Under the pieces are notes generated by a model that made no database searches, had not been told where the DNA came from, and was given only the letters and a program-made list of their open reading frames with translations. Shown here piece after piece: positions 11,401 to 23,177 of a stretch of 64,000 bases of DNA. Source of the stretch: Quercus robur (Eukaryota > Streptophyta > Magnoliopsida > Fagales > Fagaceae). The stretch lies in the NCBI RefSeq assembly GCF_932294415.1, contig NC_065538.1, positions 52,426,343-52,490,342 of the forward strand. The letters run 5' to 3'. How positions within the stretch are numbered: the stretch's first letter is position 1; every line of letters begins with the position of its first letter. Position numbers and translations under genes: made by a program.

Positions 11401-12564
11401 TAAACTGGTCTCACACTCAATTATTGACTCAACACTTGTGGTTGGCATAACATGCTTCTCCTATGTTACCTTTCATACATACAATCCAAGTATATGGGTG
11501 TTTCTGAGTTGATTTCTTGCAGATGGTGTTATTGAGTATCTGGGATTTGATCATCAAAATAAGCAATGTTATTCATCCCTTACCCAATCAGCTTGGTCAA
11601 AATAGTCATTACTCCCACTATGAACTACCGGTATAGAAGAAAACTCGAATCATACAATTGATTTTGAAATTAAAACAAACTGCCTAGGCACACAAATGAT
11701 TTAGTAGTATTAATTGAATGATTATGATGGAAGTTCTTGTTGGGGGAAACTGAATAACAAGACTTCATCATTGATTTTAGGCATCCCTAAATTCTAAGAC
11801 AACTTTGTGAGATCTGCACTTTGATTTTGTACAGGTTTACATATTGTGTTTCATGTTTACTTAATTTAAAATTACCTGGGAAGTCAAAAAATTCGGAGCT
11901 GACCAGTTTGAAGGAAGCTACAGCTGCAAGCCCAAGTATTCCATAAATTTGTGACAGTCTTTGTCAAAGGATATGGTAAGTTCTTTTGAAATGTTATCCA
12001 AGACATAAATAAAACATTTGCCCCTCCTTGTCGGTACTGTGTAAGATCATTATCAATAAAAACAAAAAGTTCTGTGATTGAACTCTCCTACACTGGTATG
12101 GCATTCTAAAGCTATTGTCAAAATGTGGTGGTGAGTGATATATCATATATGAACATCCAGAAATCTGAAATCGCTGTCATTTTCAGATTAACATCATCAA
12201 AAATAACTTTTTTTTTTTTTAAATTTTTTTTTTTGTATGTGTATGATTGTATCTCAAGTTGAGGAACACGAAAAGAAGCCGTTTATTAGTCGGATAAAAT
12301 GTTGTCATTTAAATTTTCATCCAACTAATCGAAAAAAAAAAAAAGAAAAAAAAAAGAGAGGATTATTATTATTATTTTTCTTTCTTTCTTTCTTTCTTAT
12401 ATCTATAATTCTGAGGATTTGGATGGTAATAAAGTAAAATACACAATCGAAGAAGGTAGTTTTGTATTTTTGTTTTTTCAAATACCATTAAACCGAAGGA
12501 TAGTGACTCCAAAAAAAAAAAAGATAAGTGCTTTTAAATATATTTTTTATTCTATCTTTTATCT

Positions 12565-12622
<58 letters not shown>

Positions 12623-13032
12623 TTAAGTATAGTTTACTCTACCCAAAAAAAAAAAAAAAACCTTACGATGGTGCTTATTTATATCTTGAGCTTTTTTCCC
12701 GGTAATTTTTTTTTTTCAAAAAAATCAATTTAATCCTATAAATGGCTCACTTACTTTGGTAACTTCATCCAAAAATCACTCAAAACCTCCAACTTATAGG
12801 ACTTAAATTTTTTTTGGGTAAATTTATTGGAATAAATGATCATTTTCAAACTTATAGGACTAAAATGATTTTGAGTTATAATTACTAGACTAAAATGACC
12901 AATTTTAATTTAAGGGACTAAAATGATTTTTGAACAAAGTTAACGTGCGTAAATTGCATTTTGCTTCAGATGTACATTATGGACAAAACAAATGTGTACA
13001 ATATTATATACTTTTTGCAAATGTGTATGCTA
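8481..13032. other. Long non-coding stretch downstream of MCTP
   Basis: The first few hundred bases should contain the MCTP 3' UTR, though no single poly(A) signal stands out. The rest is AT-rich with only short, low-complexity frames (for example 10053-10310 and 12237-12733). I recognise no genes, RNA genes or transposon ends. It includes T/A-runs near 12210-12235 and 12330-12355 and a long TA microsatellite. Confidence 0.5.
12566..12620. repeat. (TA)n microsatellite
   Basis: This is an uninterrupted run of alternating A and T of about 54 bp. It is a simple repeat, likely variable in length and able to form cruciforms. Confidence 0.95.
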
Positions 13033-13350
13033 GGCTGTTCCCAGTTCGCTCACCGTTACTAGGGGAATCTCATAAGTTTCTTTTACTCCACTTATTGATA
13101 TGCTTAAACTTAGCAAGTAATCCCACCTGACTTGCGGTTGTGTTGGGAGCGCCACCGAGGCAACATGTTAGGGTCGGTGAGCCCTTGATTGGGCAATAGG
13201 GCGTGCACGACAAGGAACAAGGGTCGGCAAACCTCCAATTGTTGTGGTGTTCGTAGCCGAGGACTTATTTTTCGGCTAACAACGAGCGCGGGCGCATGAG
13301 AGGCCAACTTTCGCCCCCTCAGCAGGCGTGACGCCTAGGCAAATGTTGTT
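13033..13350 (-). pseudogene. Nuclear rDNA fragment: 5.8S 3' end, ITS2, 26S 5' end
   Basis: On the plus strand 13033-13130 reads as the complement of the 26S 5' end. It includes CTTATTGATATGCTTAAACT, the conserved site used for universal ITS primers, and the flanking GTTACTAGGGGAATC. The next about 200 bp (to about 13325) is ITS2-like and GC-richer than its surroundings, with a 'ttggcctct' motif on the minus strand. At 13326-13350 'gcgtgacgcctaggca' matches the 3' end of 5.8S, after which similarity stops. Many positions show C-to-T or G-to-A changes and ITS2 looks shortened, so this is a silent fragment, not a working rRNA unit. Confidence 0.85.
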
Positions 13351-14119
13351 CCTAAATTCATGCCATGATTTTAGAAAGGGTTTCCAACAAGCAATTCGAC
13401 ATTCTGAGCATTTTTCTAATTTTTATGATTTTCCCTATTTTTCGACATCTAAAAATCATTTAAAAAAATTTTGAATTTGGACCTGAAATATTTACTAATT
13501 CAAGGTTGGATTTGGCTTAGCATGTGTGCAAAATTTCAAGTCAAAATTTCAAGATTTGCTCAAAGAAGGCCATCATGTTTCCTCAACGAATCAATGTTTC
13601 TCAATGCTAGGCAGGATTCAGCAGCCCTTGAAAATTTGGATGATCCAAAACCTCCCACGCCGGTCGTACTCATAACTGCATCAAGTCTCCAAGGTAAACA
13701 ACTTTTGGTTGATAGAATAATGTAGGCAAGGAAAGTCAGCAAAATGGATCTGTAACCTCGAGAAAATGATTGGCTCTAGGGGCTAGGCACGAGGGTCCCA
13801 ATCTTGAATTCATCGACTGTCGGCAAATGTCCATAGAAAGGTCCATAGCCACATACTTATTTTTTAAAAAAATTCTATTCCAAACTGAAAAAGAAAATAC
13901 AAGCGAGAGACTGAGAGAAAACAAGTACCACGAGGGAAAGATGAAAAGGAATTTGAAAAGATAGTCAAAGAGTGCTTGAATTTTGGGAGGGAAGTGAATG
14001 GAGACAAGCAATGCGCCCCAGTCAGATGAGAAACAGTAATAGCCAGTTCATTGATTGACTCAAAGCATGGACCGATGCGGAATTGTCATGCCCTCAGAGA
14101 TGTCGTTGCCTAAGCCATG
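13351..14119. other. Unrecognised sequence next to the rDNA fragment
   Basis: Composition is more balanced than in the surroundings. Overlapping short frames (13471-13725 plus, 13560-13742 minus, 13736-14011 minus) have no similarity I recognise. It may be an old transposon or gene fragment. I see no ends or repeats that define it. Confidence 0.3.
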
Positions 14120-14239
14120 GCAACCCAGTGTGGACAGGTAGCCAAGGCAATGGCATGCACGCATAGGCCCTTGGAAACTCAGTGTGTGCACGCTGCCAAG
14201 GCCATGGCATGCATGCGTTCACGCTGCCATGGCCTTGGC
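14120..14239. repeat. Short direct repeat plus 15-bp perfect hairpin
   Basis: Two related units of about 40 bp share CAGTGTG...GCCAAGGC-ATGGCATGC (about 14130-14162 and 14180-14213). The second overlaps a perfect inverted repeat, GCCAAGGCCATGGCA (14195-14209) and TGCCATGGCCTTGGC (14225-14239), with a 15-nt loop. The block is GC-rich and full of NcoI/SphI-like CATGG and GCATGC palindromes, unlike the AT-rich flanks. Its function is unknown. Confidence 0.8.
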
Positions 14240-14250
14240 TGCATGCGTAC

Positions 14251-17002
14251 ACATTTGTTTATTCTATAATGTAAATCTTATATTCATAGAACAATGTCAA
14301 CCAATAATTTTTATTTTATTTATTAATGAAATGTTGATGTGACATGTTGCTATTAGAGTGGATAAAACAGGGGATTTGCACTTGACCCTTATCAAATGTA
14401 TTCTCAAAGACGAGAGCAAATGGGCATTTAAAGAAAGTTAAAATTTAAATAATATCATCAAAAGAGAGTCCAACATGGAATCTACCTCTTTAGTCATGTG
14501 TTTAAAATTTTTAGGAAATTCTATAACAAATTTTTTGGTCAACACTTTGTAAACACAAAATTTCAAATTTTAAATTAAATTTTTTTTTTTCATATTGATG
14601 AATAAGAGAGTACAAATCTCTATTTTTTTTTTTTTTATTCTATTGCAAAAGAATCCTCTGATTTAACCTTCTTTGATTCAAATACAATTAGAATTCAAAC
14701 ACTAAGTACGCTTCAATTTGGCTGGAAAATAGATTGAGAGTTGTCTAAAATGGAATAGCAATAAATCACTAGCTGTTTGCTTGTTATAAATTCTTCATTC
14801 TTCACATTTTTTGTGTGTTCTTCAACTGTTCTTCGCTTTGAAAATTTGTGTTGAAAGTTTTACGGAATTTTGGAGGCTTGACTCTATAGATCTTCATTGA
14901 TTTAGAGTCTTATGGAGGATTTTTGAGCTTGATTCCAGTTAAACTATATGATTTGGAAAGAATGACTTCAAAACTTTATGGAGGCTTTGAAGCTTAATTC
15001 CAGTAAAGTTTCAAAACTTTTGAATGTATTCCAATAAGATTGATGAGAGCTCCTATTTATAGAAGTATTAATGAGATTTAGTAATACAGGATTGATTTTG
15101 ACTAATAACACGTGCCACGGTTTAAATGGAGGGATTTTAAGTCTTGTTCTACAAGGGAAACAAGGCATCATTTTGATTAGCCAACTTGTCTTAAATTAAA
15201 ATTACACATGGTAGCATGTAATTATAACACGTCACTTTTAGATTAAAATATTAACACATATCAATGAGCGATTGACTCTTGGGTATTTTTTTTTTTTTTT
15301 TGTAATTTCTATTTAGTGACACGTGGAATATTTCCATCGGTCTTTGAATAAAAATAGTGGCTCTAAGTAGCATGTGACACTTTTGTAATTTGTCATTTTA
15401 CACACGTCAACAAATTTCTAACCCTAAAAGCCCAACTTCAAAGCTGTCCAAATTTCAGGAGACATCATGTTTTGGGTTCTTAAAGCCCCTTAAAATTTTA
15501 AATCTGTGCACAAGCCTTCAAAGAAATCAACAAAGAATTTCAAGATTGGGTTAAAAGTCCATGATTTTTCAAATCAACATCCATTTAAAAAATGACACCT
15601 CAAATTCTTAAAATTTTAAATGCCTCATCACTTCAAATTGGAATGAACATCTTAAGTGGTTGAAATTCAAATCTTTAGAAACTACCCCACTATTAGAATG
15701 AGCACATTAATACTCTGTTTGGGAGGAGGAAAAGAATTATTTAGAATATTCCTTTCATTCATTTGTTTGGGTGTTTTTATGGAAGGAATGGAAAGATCAC
15801 TTCCTTATTTGGGAGTTTAAATAGGAAGAAATGGAATGAGTATAATGGAGCCCTTATTCCTCCTCCTTTTTTTTTTCCTTCTTAAAACCTCAAATTTTTA
15901 TTCACTCAAATTGGGAATTAAATTATATTTAAAAAAATGTCCCTATACATTTTGCTTATTATTTAATGGGTATAATAGTATTATTGGTATAAAAGTATTT
16001 CATTCCATCTATGTTATTTGCACATAATGAATGTTGATACATAGCTATATCTATATACATCTAAAAGTTGAAATATTGTATTTATTGTTGTTACGCTCCT
16101 ATTGAGCCACATTAGCGGTCACATTATCTACCTATTTCCAACCATTTCTCTCCACTACATTCAACCATAATATCTCTTTTACCTTTTCATCTCTCCACTA
16201 TTTCCAACCATAATATCCCTTTTTATTTTCATTTTTCCACTACTTTTAACCTTAATGTTACTCTTTATCTATCCCTTTCACTTCCTTTTATTTCGGCTCT
16301 TCTTATCCTCATTCTATTACTATAAATGTTATTCTCTCCCTCATTCTAAACATATTTTTCCACATTAAAAAGGTTATTACTCTCTCTCTCATGTTTTATT
16401 TTTGTGTGAATTTTTTATATTTTGTATCTCTACTTTAGATTGATGAATTTATGTATTCTTTAGCATTCTAGTTTGGGTTGTTGCAATTTGATTTTGTGTT
16501 TTTAAGTTATTATCTTTTTTTCTTTTCTATGATTGTTAAATGTTATCCTATTGCATATAAAGATAGTTTACTAAATCAATGGATTTCAAATCCAAATCCA
16601 ATCCAAATGTTGCCATCCAAACACAACCTACATTTTTTTATGTACACAAACCACTTATTGATAGTGTTGAGACTAAGGGAGTTGATTTTTTACTATATTA
16701 CCTAGTATGATCAGTAAGTCTTGTACAGGTATATGGACCAAAATAGAAACAAGGCTGAATCATACTGCCCCAAATATCAGGGTGTTCATTGGCTTGTTTT
16801 GGCAATTTCACGGGATTTAGATAGTGTCTGGGGATTATTTGTTTTGGACTAGTTAGTACAAGTTAAAATCAGGGTTTTGAAATGTACGGGGATGGCCATT
16901 CAATATCTTTTTGATGAATCCATCACCAGTCAACACAGAGATACCCTTGAGGCTCCCTAATAATATAGTTATTTCTATTTTCAAAAAATATTAGTAGGAA
17001 GT
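14251..17002. other. AT-rich intergenic stretch, no gene seen
   Basis: This consists of T-runs and short non-coding frames. A minus-strand TATA-like sequence, CTATAAATAGGAGC (about 15050-15063), followed on that strand by leader-like sequence, suggests a decayed LTR. I could not find its ends. The stretches near 15715 and 16605 (TGTTTGGG and CCAAACACAA) look like MITE termini but cannot be paired with confidence. Confidence 0.4.
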
Positions 17003-17211
17003 ACATTTGTTTTTTGCAAGACCAAGATTTAATTCATCAGAATTGCACAAAAATTTTCAAAGCTCAGGGATCTTGAGAAATGCTTGATTTGCTACTATGA
17101 AATCTTACTAAAAAAATGATCTGAAGCTGGGCTTTAAATAATACCAATAGAAACATATTAACCATGTCATAAAAGGATCTTAAGTAAAAGAACCAATTTA
17201 AAACAGGAGAT

Positions 17212-18290
17212 ACTTTGGGCCCAAAGATCCAAAATTTCTTGGCTGAAACATGGTGACAAAAATACAAAATTTTTCCATTCCGAAGCATCACAACGAAGAC
17301 GGCGAAATCACATACAGGGTGTCACATATTTTGATGAAAATTGGGTGGAAGATGTGGAAGATATAGCTGGGGTGGCAGCCAATTATTTTGAGAACTTGTT
17401 TAAGGCAGGTACATGTCATCAGATTGATGATTGTCTCAATGCGGTGACCCACAAGGTGACTCCAGACATGCAACAGTTCTTGTCCAGTGATTTTACTGCA
17501 AAAGAGATCAAGGCAGGGTTGTTCCAAATGGGACCAACATAGGCACCTAGACCTGATGGTATGAATGCACTTTTTTACCAAAAATTCTGGCATGTAGTGG
17601 GTGATAATGTAGTTACTGCTGTGTTGGATTATTTGGTATTATGGTATATGATATTAATCATACTAATATTGCACTGATTCCTAAAGTAAAATCACCTGAG
17701 AAAATGTCTGATTTCCGGCCTATCAGATTATGTAATGTCATTTATAAAATTCAAAAGTGTTGGCTAACAGGTTGAAACAAATTCTTCCAAATATTATCTC
17801 CCCCACCCAGAGTGATTTTGTCCCAGGGCATCTCATCATTGATAATGTGCTAGTGACTTATGAGACTTTGCATACTATGCTTTCTCGGAAAAAAGGCAGA
17901 AAAGGATCACTTGCTTTGAAACTTGACATCAGTAAGGCATATGATCGGGTTGAATGGCCTTTCTTACAAGGCATAATGTCTAAGTTGGGTTTTCCAGAAA
18001 AATTGATTGGTTGGGTGATGGGATGTGTAACCATGCCTTCATTCTCTATTCTCATTAATGGGAACCGTATGGCAACATCCAGCTAACTCAAGGTATTCGA
18101 CAAGGTGATTCACTTTCACCATACATGTTCCTTTTGTGTGCGGAGGGAGTTACTCCATTATTAGCAAAGGCGAAACTGGAGGGTAGCATTAAGGGGGTCT
18201 GTATATGCAAAAGGGCGCCAAAAATCTCAAATCTAATGTTTGCTGATGACTCATTGCTCTTTTGCCGAGCCACACATAGAGAGATTGTGT
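17212..18290 (+). pseudogene. LINE reverse transcriptase, broken
   Basis: Pieces in shifting frames give the plant L1 order: KHGDKNTKFFH, then 17345-17542 (VAANYFENLF...KEIKAGLFQM). Next, 17757-18086 carries [24 protein letters not shown] and LKLDISKAYDRVEW. GIRQGDSLSPYMFLLCAEG and the catalytic FADD box (about 18238-18250, LMFADDSLLF) follow. Stops after 17542 and 18086 and small indels rule out a functional enzyme. It is the usual RT of plant L1 elements and resembles, but is not identical to, the LINE at 53.3 kb. Confidence 0.88.
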
Positions 18291-19829
18291 GATTAATGAG
18301 ATCTTGCAAACATATGCAAATGCATCTGGCCAATGTATTAACATGGAAAAATCATTGGTACACTTCAGTAGCAACACCCAAGACAAACAAAAAGCAAAGA
18401 TTGTGTCATCCTTGGGTGTGAAAGGGGTGGAGTTGTTTGAATCGTGTTTGGGACTACATACTTTGGTTGGATAGGCTAAATACCAAACTTTTTCTTTTTT
18501 AAAAGATCGAGTTTGGAAGAAATTACAATGATGAAAGGCAGGATGTTATCCAGGGCAGGGAAGGAAGTGCTGATAAAGGTAGTGGCCCAATAAATTCGCA
18601 CTTACACGATGAGGGTGTTTCAATTGCCTCTAAAATTGTGTGAGGAACTTAATGCATTATGTGTGAAATTTTGGTGGGATCAAGTTGGAAATGAAAGGAA
18701 GATACATTGGAAGAGTTGAGATAGGTTATCTCGGCCAAAGAATGAAAGGAAGATACACAATGGAGGTATGGGTTTCAGGACTTGAGATTGTTCAATCTTG
18801 TCATGCTAGACAAGCAAGGTTGAAGGATGTTGCATGACCAGGACTCACTTCTTTTCAAATGCTTCAAATCTAGACATTTTCCTCGACGCCACTTTCTAAA
18901 TGTGGTTGAATCACCCAATAACTCTTATGTGTGGAGAAGCATTATGTCAGCTATGCCAATTCTAAAGAGTGGATGCTATTGGTGAGTAGGGAATGGTGAA
19001 TCCATCAAAGTCCTTACGCATAAATGGATTCCAAATTATCTGACAATTAAAATACTACATCCAGCACCTGAGGTTGGGGAAGGGTGGATAGTCTCGGATC
19101 TCATTGATTTGGACTTACACTCGTGGAGAAGAGACATCATCATGACAAGCTTCAAAAGGGTTGATGCTGATGCAATCTGCAGAGTGCCTTTAAGCTGTAG
19201 ATATGATGCAGATGCAATTGTATGGTTGCACAATAAAAATGGTGATTATTCAGTCTGATCAAGATAACATGTAGCAAGAAAGGTATTGAGAATGAGAAGT
19301 GGGCCGAATGTTCCAGAGGTCCTAGGAGGCAGCAGATATGGAAAGCACTATGGAAGTTACAGGTGCCCAGTAAAATGAAGGTGTTTGGTTGGAGAGCATG
19401 CCATGATATATTGCCAAATCGTGCAAACGTTGCCAAAAGAAGAATCATTTTGGATAGCAACTGTCACTGCTACAAACGTCTCCTGAAACTGCAATACATG
19501 TGATATGGGGCTGTGTTGCTGCACAGGGTGTGGACAGGATGCTCCACTGCTTTGCAAAAATGCTCAACTAACCAGCTTGATTTTATGCAACTGTTTGAGT
19601 TCTTATTGGACAAGTTATCTGTTGATGAGCTTGAGCTTTTTCTTTTTCAAGCATGGACCATTTGAAATCAAAGAAACCAAGACGTGCATGGGGGACAGAT
19701 GAAGGATCCATGATGGCTGAATAGACAAGTAAGGGAATACTTGGAGGAGTACAAGAAGGCTCAGGAACATCTTGCAGTACCAAATGCAATGCCTATCAGA
19801 AGCATGTGGCAACCTCCACCACCAGAATC

Positions 19830-20308
19830 ACCAGACATGTACAAGCTGAACTTCGATGCAACTGTATTTTTTGTACCTGAACTGCTCTGGTTTTGGGGCA
19901 ATTATCTGAAATGCTGCTGGGGAGATAATGGCTGACATGTCTGTTAAGGGACCCTACGTGAATAATAGTGAAGAAGCTGAAGTTTTGGCATGCCAAAAAG
20001 CTATAGAATTCTCTATTAAAGCTGGTTTTTCAGAGTTAATGATTGAGGGTGACAATGCTAATGTGATGAGGGCAATCTCAAGTCCATTAGCTAATAAATC
20101 TTTGTTGGGACATGTATATGAAGACATTCGTAGCTATTTTGATGGTCTGCACTCGGCTTCCATTAGCTGGGTTAGAAGGGGGGGAAATATGATAGCACAT
20201 TTATTAGCTCAATATGCTAGGAACATCTCTGATGAAATGTATTAGTTGGAGGACTCACCACCACCTGCTGTGGCTACATTGGACCAAGATTCTTTACATC
20301 TTAATGAA
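19830..20308 (+). pseudogene. LINE C-terminal RNase H, broken
   Basis: The first catalytic block, KLNFDAT, lies near 19846-19866. After a frameshift 19928-20245 gives NSEEAEVLACQKA (Glu block), IEGDNANVM (Asp block) and the end WVRRGGNMIAHLLAQYA. The final peptide resembles the EDSPPPA...LDSL tails of many plant LINEs. Two breaks lie between the first and second blocks. The A-rich 3' end of the element follows. Confidence 0.85.
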
Positions 20309-21058
20309 TAAATGAGTTCTTCACTTTCAAAAAAATTTTAAAAAAAACCACGTCAAAGAGCTTGGTTAGAGAATGCTTCTTACAAAAGTTAGGGGATTCA
20401 AATGCTTGCTTTTTCCAAGAATGTCATTTCCAGAAAATGAATATTGGCTTTGAACTAAAGCAATTCTTCTCCTTTTTTTTTTTTTTTTTTGAGTCGCCTT
20501 CTCCTATCGGTAATGGATGGAGACATTGATTATATATAAACAAGAAGTTAAGCCACACAACAACAATAATTGAATGGGATAATAAAGTCCTCCCACGGAA
20601 TATTTATTTTCCAACTTAACTATTATAATTAAGTTCATTCCACAGTACTAGAGGACCATTTCACAAACCGAACATTAGGTAAAACAAAAATACTTACAAA
20701 GATTATCCAAGGATATACTTCTGAGACTTTCTGCAGTCTTTAAAAGGCGAATCTTCCCTGTAGGGTGAAACCAAATAATAAGGACTTCCATGTTACTATC
20801 TAATATCAAAGAGGATATATGAACAAGTACCATATACAACCCAAAGACACTCTTAAGCTTCAACTTCCTTTTTTTTTTTTTTTTGTGTGTGTGTGTGCAT
20901 GTGTTGGCCTCTTAAATGGAATCAATTATTGAAACATAAGGTTGTTCCATGATTATATTGTATTCACCATTTTGGTGTTGCTGCATCAACACTTCACACC
21001 TCTGTGGGAAACTGAAATTCAATTTTGTGTCCTTGTTATATGTATCTGACATCCCCTT

Positions 21059-22270
21059 GCAATTCAAACTATAAAAGATTTTCCCATTAAGAAGACTTCA
21101 CCTAACATTCTTGCCACAAATGGTACCATGCAACTTACAAATGCATTTTACCATCAAATATTTTATAGGTTGGTTCTAAAACATATAGTCAAACTTGGAA
21201 ACCACCAAGTTCCTTGACAAAAAGTCAAGTTTATAGTGAAATGAAACTTCTGCTTTTAAGTAAGAATAATGTAAAAATTAGGACTCACTCTCTAAATAGA
21301 AACTATGCTTTTATTGATTATCAATGAATGAATGTACATTTACTTCTAATCCTTTCCTTATATACAAGCTGAAGCTAAAACAGAAAAACTAACTGATTCC
21401 CTATTTCCAGGGAAGTTTGTTACAATCAAGAATCTACCTAAACATGTGTGCATTAATCAAATCGTAGAACTAATCATCTAATCGTAGTGTGGAATTGATT
21501 TTATCAAGTCCTCTATAACTTCATGACTCAATCTTGTTATAACTTCCTTTTGAGTCTTTTCCTGATGATGCAACGCAAGCTATGGTGCACTGAATTGCAG
21601 CTGTCCTTGATGCTGAGGTGCACTCTCTGTTGCACCTGATTGTACCCTGCCCTGATGATGAGGTGGACTCAGTGCTGCACCTGATGGTAGCCTGTCCTGA
21701 TGACTAGTGCATGCCATGCGCTTTGTACTCTGCTGCTGCTGAGGTTGGCTTGTACTTTTATCAAATAAATATATTCAAAGTGATCAAGTGGAGATTATTT
21801 TAAAGAAAGAACATGCAATAACTATTGATAAAGTTTTAATTATTGATCTGAATAGGAATAATAAGAATATTAAAATAGAGTTAAAATTGGCTTATTGGAT
21901 GGGTACACATGCAAATGCAGTGCGCGTTTTCAGTGCTTGGCATTTGAATTCAGAAGCTATTAATTGGCACTGCATTGCTTTTACAGGTTATGAATAATAC
22001 CATTCACCTACTCTATATTACCTTTGAGTTAATGTGATTGGCCAAGTTTTGGTCCTTAGAAGTACCAATGCAAAAGACCAATACATTTATGTGAAGACTA
22101 CATTTAGACTTGTGGCTAAGAAGACTAAGGTATCACTAATAACAATGTGAATCCTAATTGAAATGATAATATTGTGTTTGTTGTGGCCGAACTTTTTAGG
22201 GATCTTTAGTTGAGGTGCAACCTAATAAGGAGGGAAGTTTGATTTGGGAGGACACTTTTCTCTGCATTAG
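21059..22270 (+). pseudogene. MCTP pseudogene fragment, plus strand (copy 1)
   Basis: Alignment by eye to the intact gene starts just before its ATG ('gca(g/a)ttct/caaacta' next to 'agattttcc', 21059-21085). It runs through the C2-1/C2-2 region to the parent position near 7130. The longest frame (21788-21997) carries KLAYWMGTHANA and SAWHLNSEAINWHCIAFT, matching parent YWMGTQAD and SSWHSDSAVDMCCIPFT. Many stops and small indels, a lost ATG and a 494-bp solo LTR insertion (21270-21763) make it non-coding. It abuts a second MCTP fragment in the opposite orientation at about 22270. Confidence 0.85.
21270..21763 (-). mobile_element. Solo LTR, probably Ty1/copia, minus strand
   Basis: The 494-bp insert begins TG and ends CA and is flanked by perfect 5-bp duplications AATAA (21265-21269 and 21764-21768). 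The paralogous pseudogene has the empty site with one AATAA at 45533-45537. On the minus strand it starts TGATAAAAGTACAAGCC and has a TATATAAGG box (21356-21364). An AATAAAAGC poly(A)-type signal follows, and the end is ...TTTTTACA. There is no internal domain, so it is a solo LTR left by recombination. The copia assignment rests on size and layout only. Confidence 0.9.
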
Positions 22271-22790
22271 ATTGCACCCCATTCTTCAATGGGTGATCCC
22301 TCAAAAGTTTCTGCCACAACAAATATGATATTCTCATCTCACAAAGGAGTCACATTTTACTGGGCAATATCATAGCCTTTGGTCTAAACGTAGCCTTAGC
22401 ATAAACTTTTGAGTCTAAATACCAAATTCTGAATTTCAATCACATGAACTCTAAGGTACCAAAGAGTACATGATTGATATTGTTCTAACACCTTAAAGCA
22501 ATACAAACCCTATCAATAGGTCCTAGATTTGAATGCCCAGAAAATGGCTCTTCTACATGTGGCCCTATCCAAAAACCCAACTTTAAATCCATTTTATAAT
22601 ATACTTCTTATTCTTGTCTTTTAAAACTTTACCAATCACGTTATTAGTTACAACCACCCTATACTAGAAAAATCTCCAACTCTGTGTTATCACTTTGGAT
22701 ATGTTCTTGCTTAAAAGAAAAAAAAAAAGTTTAATTCCATTCTAGGCAACTTAGGACCAACAAACTCCCACATAACATCTGGAGTTCAAA
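22271..22790 (-). pseudogene. MCTP pseudogene fragment, minus strand (copy 1)
   Basis: Read on the minus strand, this has the MCTP order. It contains a block like the parent's EEQINSD (here QEHIQSDN...LEIFL), VLKDKNKK, KLGFWIGP (parent NLTYWMGT), then TLWYLRVHVIEIQNLVF at about 22470-22420. VYAKATF and a block matching the parent's VVAEPLDGS follow. Frameshifts and stops are frequent. The LWYLRVxVIE block fits the general MCTP consensus better than the intact gene's LCYLRVSVNEA, so the source was another paralogue. It meets the plus-strand fragment tail to tail at about 22270. Confidence 0.78.
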
Positions 22791-23177
22791 ATCTTAATAA
22801 ACAAAAACTACACGAAATAAAATGCATGTGTAGAGTACCTAGTACCGTTTGTGGGAATGATTCTAGGCAAAATCTACTTACTATAAAAATCTTTCATTAT
22901 TTTAACTTTGAACTATAAGACAGTGTTTAAAGTTCTAAACAACAATATAGATGTACTGCCCATTGAAACTATCCATCAAAATGGATTTAATGGGAAAAAG
23001 ACACACTAGCCTTTATTCTAAAGGTGTAGTAAATTCTAGAAAAATTATGTAAGAGGATTTTCCTTTTTAGACTAGACTTTTATATGGTTCAAAAATACCC
23101 ATAAACCTTACCTTTAACGAGAAAAAAACTACTCCATAAAGCCTCATCGCACGCACTTTGAGTGTGTGATAAGGCTA

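Larger units (their letters stand above)
17204..20333 (+). mobile_element. 5'-truncated L1-type LINE with C-terminal RNase H
   Basis: The element interrupts copy 1 between AATTTAAAA (17195-17203) and the near-identical AATTTTAAAA (about 20334-20343). The empty site is intact in copy 2 near 42470-42482. It starts inside ORF2 at the linker after the endonuclease (SWLKHGDKNTKFFH). It continues through reverse transcriptase and RNase H and ends in an A-rich tail. Several frameshifts and stops are present. 5' truncation, an A tail and a short target duplication are typical of target-primed reverse transcription. Confidence 0.92.

Noticed and set aside
14700..15480. Possible minus-strand LTR around a CTATAAATAGG box
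   Set aside because: No TG...CA ends or target duplication could be set.
15710..16640. Possible 0.9-kb MITE bounded by TGTTTGGG and CCAAACACAA
   Set aside because: The ends do not pair well and no target duplication was found.
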